Source: Pseudomonas nunensis (GTDB lineage Bacteria; Pseudomonadota; Gammaproteobacteria; Pseudomonadales; Pseudomonadaceae). Taken from it: a stretch of DNA of 64,000 bases. The notes under the pieces are model-generated. The model did not search any database and was not told the origin of the DNA. It saw only the letters and a list, made by a program, of their open reading frames with translations. Location of the stretch: assembly GCF_024296925.1 (NCBI RefSeq), contig NZ_CP101125.1:5954501-6018500 (forward strand), in the 5' to 3' direction. A program made the translations under genes and the position numbers. The first letter of the stretch is position 1; each line of letters begins with the position of its first letter. Positions 63,920-64,000 of this stretch are shown here, one piece after another.

Positions 63920-64000
63920 CCTAGTCGAAAGTCCCTTTATATGTCGGAGCGTAGTCTATGAAGCGGGGGCCGACTAGTGGTGTTTTGATATCAATTTGAA
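63920..64000 (-). other. Upstream region of the sulfation/secretion operon, cut by the window edge
   Basis: 81 bases with no reading frame joined to the operon. They contain the palindrome TTGATATCAA (63985-63994) and AT-rich patches. The promoter is probably here or just beyond the edge. Confidence 0.4.

Noticed and set aside
63985..63994. TTGATATCAA palindrome as the operon operator
   Set aside because: A 10-base palindrome in AT-rich DNA at the window edge is too little to assign; recorded only within the upstream region entry.

Overview
The window looks like chromosomal DNA of a Pseudomonas of the P. fluorescens group. Genes are GC-rich and dense, many intergenic gaps hold REP/BIME palindromes of a fluorescent-Pseudomonas type (core GTGGGAGCGGGCTTGCTCG), and the blocks cysA-cysW-cysT-sbp-oscA / GGDEF-EAL / desA and gabD-gabT match gene order I recall from P. 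aeruginosa. No phage genes were seen. The only insertion sequence is one IS110-family element near 48.4-49.6 kb.

Layout. 0-6.6 kb: a LysR regulator and an organosulfur block, atsR (minus) diverging from atsB-atsC-atsA (plus), for uptake and hydrolysis of sulfate esters. 6.7-10.9 kb: a membrane desaturase divergent from an AraC regulator, an orphan receiver-only protein, a Crp/Fnr regulator and an Mpo1-like protein. 11-15.2 kb: sulfate uptake operon oscA-sbp-cysT-cysW-cysA (minus). 15.5-21.4 kb: a membrane PAS-GGDEF-EAL protein, desA, a PAS diguanylate cyclase and a receiver-HDOD protein. 21.5-24.5 kb: gabD-gabT. 24.8 kb: tRNA-Arg(CCG). 25-28.3 kb: VWA lipoprotein, ECF sigma factor, probable anti-sigma factor and a small acidic protein. 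28.4-30.6 kb: a PEBP-family exported protein and a Rieske-ferredoxin reductase. 30.7-37.1 kb: pgaABCD for poly-N-acetylglucosamine. 37.3-44.9 kb: a DUF945 protein, a small membrane protein, and a MarR-FUSC-DUF1656-HlyD-NodT efflux operon. 45-48.3 kb: higBA, small genes, a YbaK-like deacylase and an NfeD-slipin pair. 48.3-50.4 kb: the IS110 element sitting inside a REP pair, then a heavily structured leader in front of a small DUF6124-type gene. 50.6-63.9 kb: a six-gene minus-strand operon encoding a sulfotransferase, a 2850-residue repeat protein (LEPR motif, DUF4347, Gly-rich region, 20 Ig-like repeats), a TolC-like outer-membrane factor, an APS kinase, an Asp/Asn beta-hydroxylase-like oxygenase and a second sulfotransferase.

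How it works together. The left part scavenges sulfur (sulfate esters and sulfate). The right-end operon appears to use activated sulfate: APS kinase makes PAPS, two sulfotransferases could use it, and a secreted giant protein with its own outer-membrane channel is the obvious candidate substrate. This recalls the Xanthomonas Rax logic (PAPS supply, sulfotransferase, type I export) but with a giant surface protein and an added oxygenase. I regard it as the best candidate for an undescribed system. Two RNA-level observations also stand out. One is a leader with three copies of a GTGCAAG...ACTGTTTAGG unit (direct, inverted, direct) that can form two mutually exclusive helices, one hiding the ribosome-binding site. 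The other is a candidate bridge RNA of the IS110 element, with a hairpin loop carrying 10 bases identical to the flanking target.

All function calls rest on reading motifs and translated sequence by eye; no database search was run.
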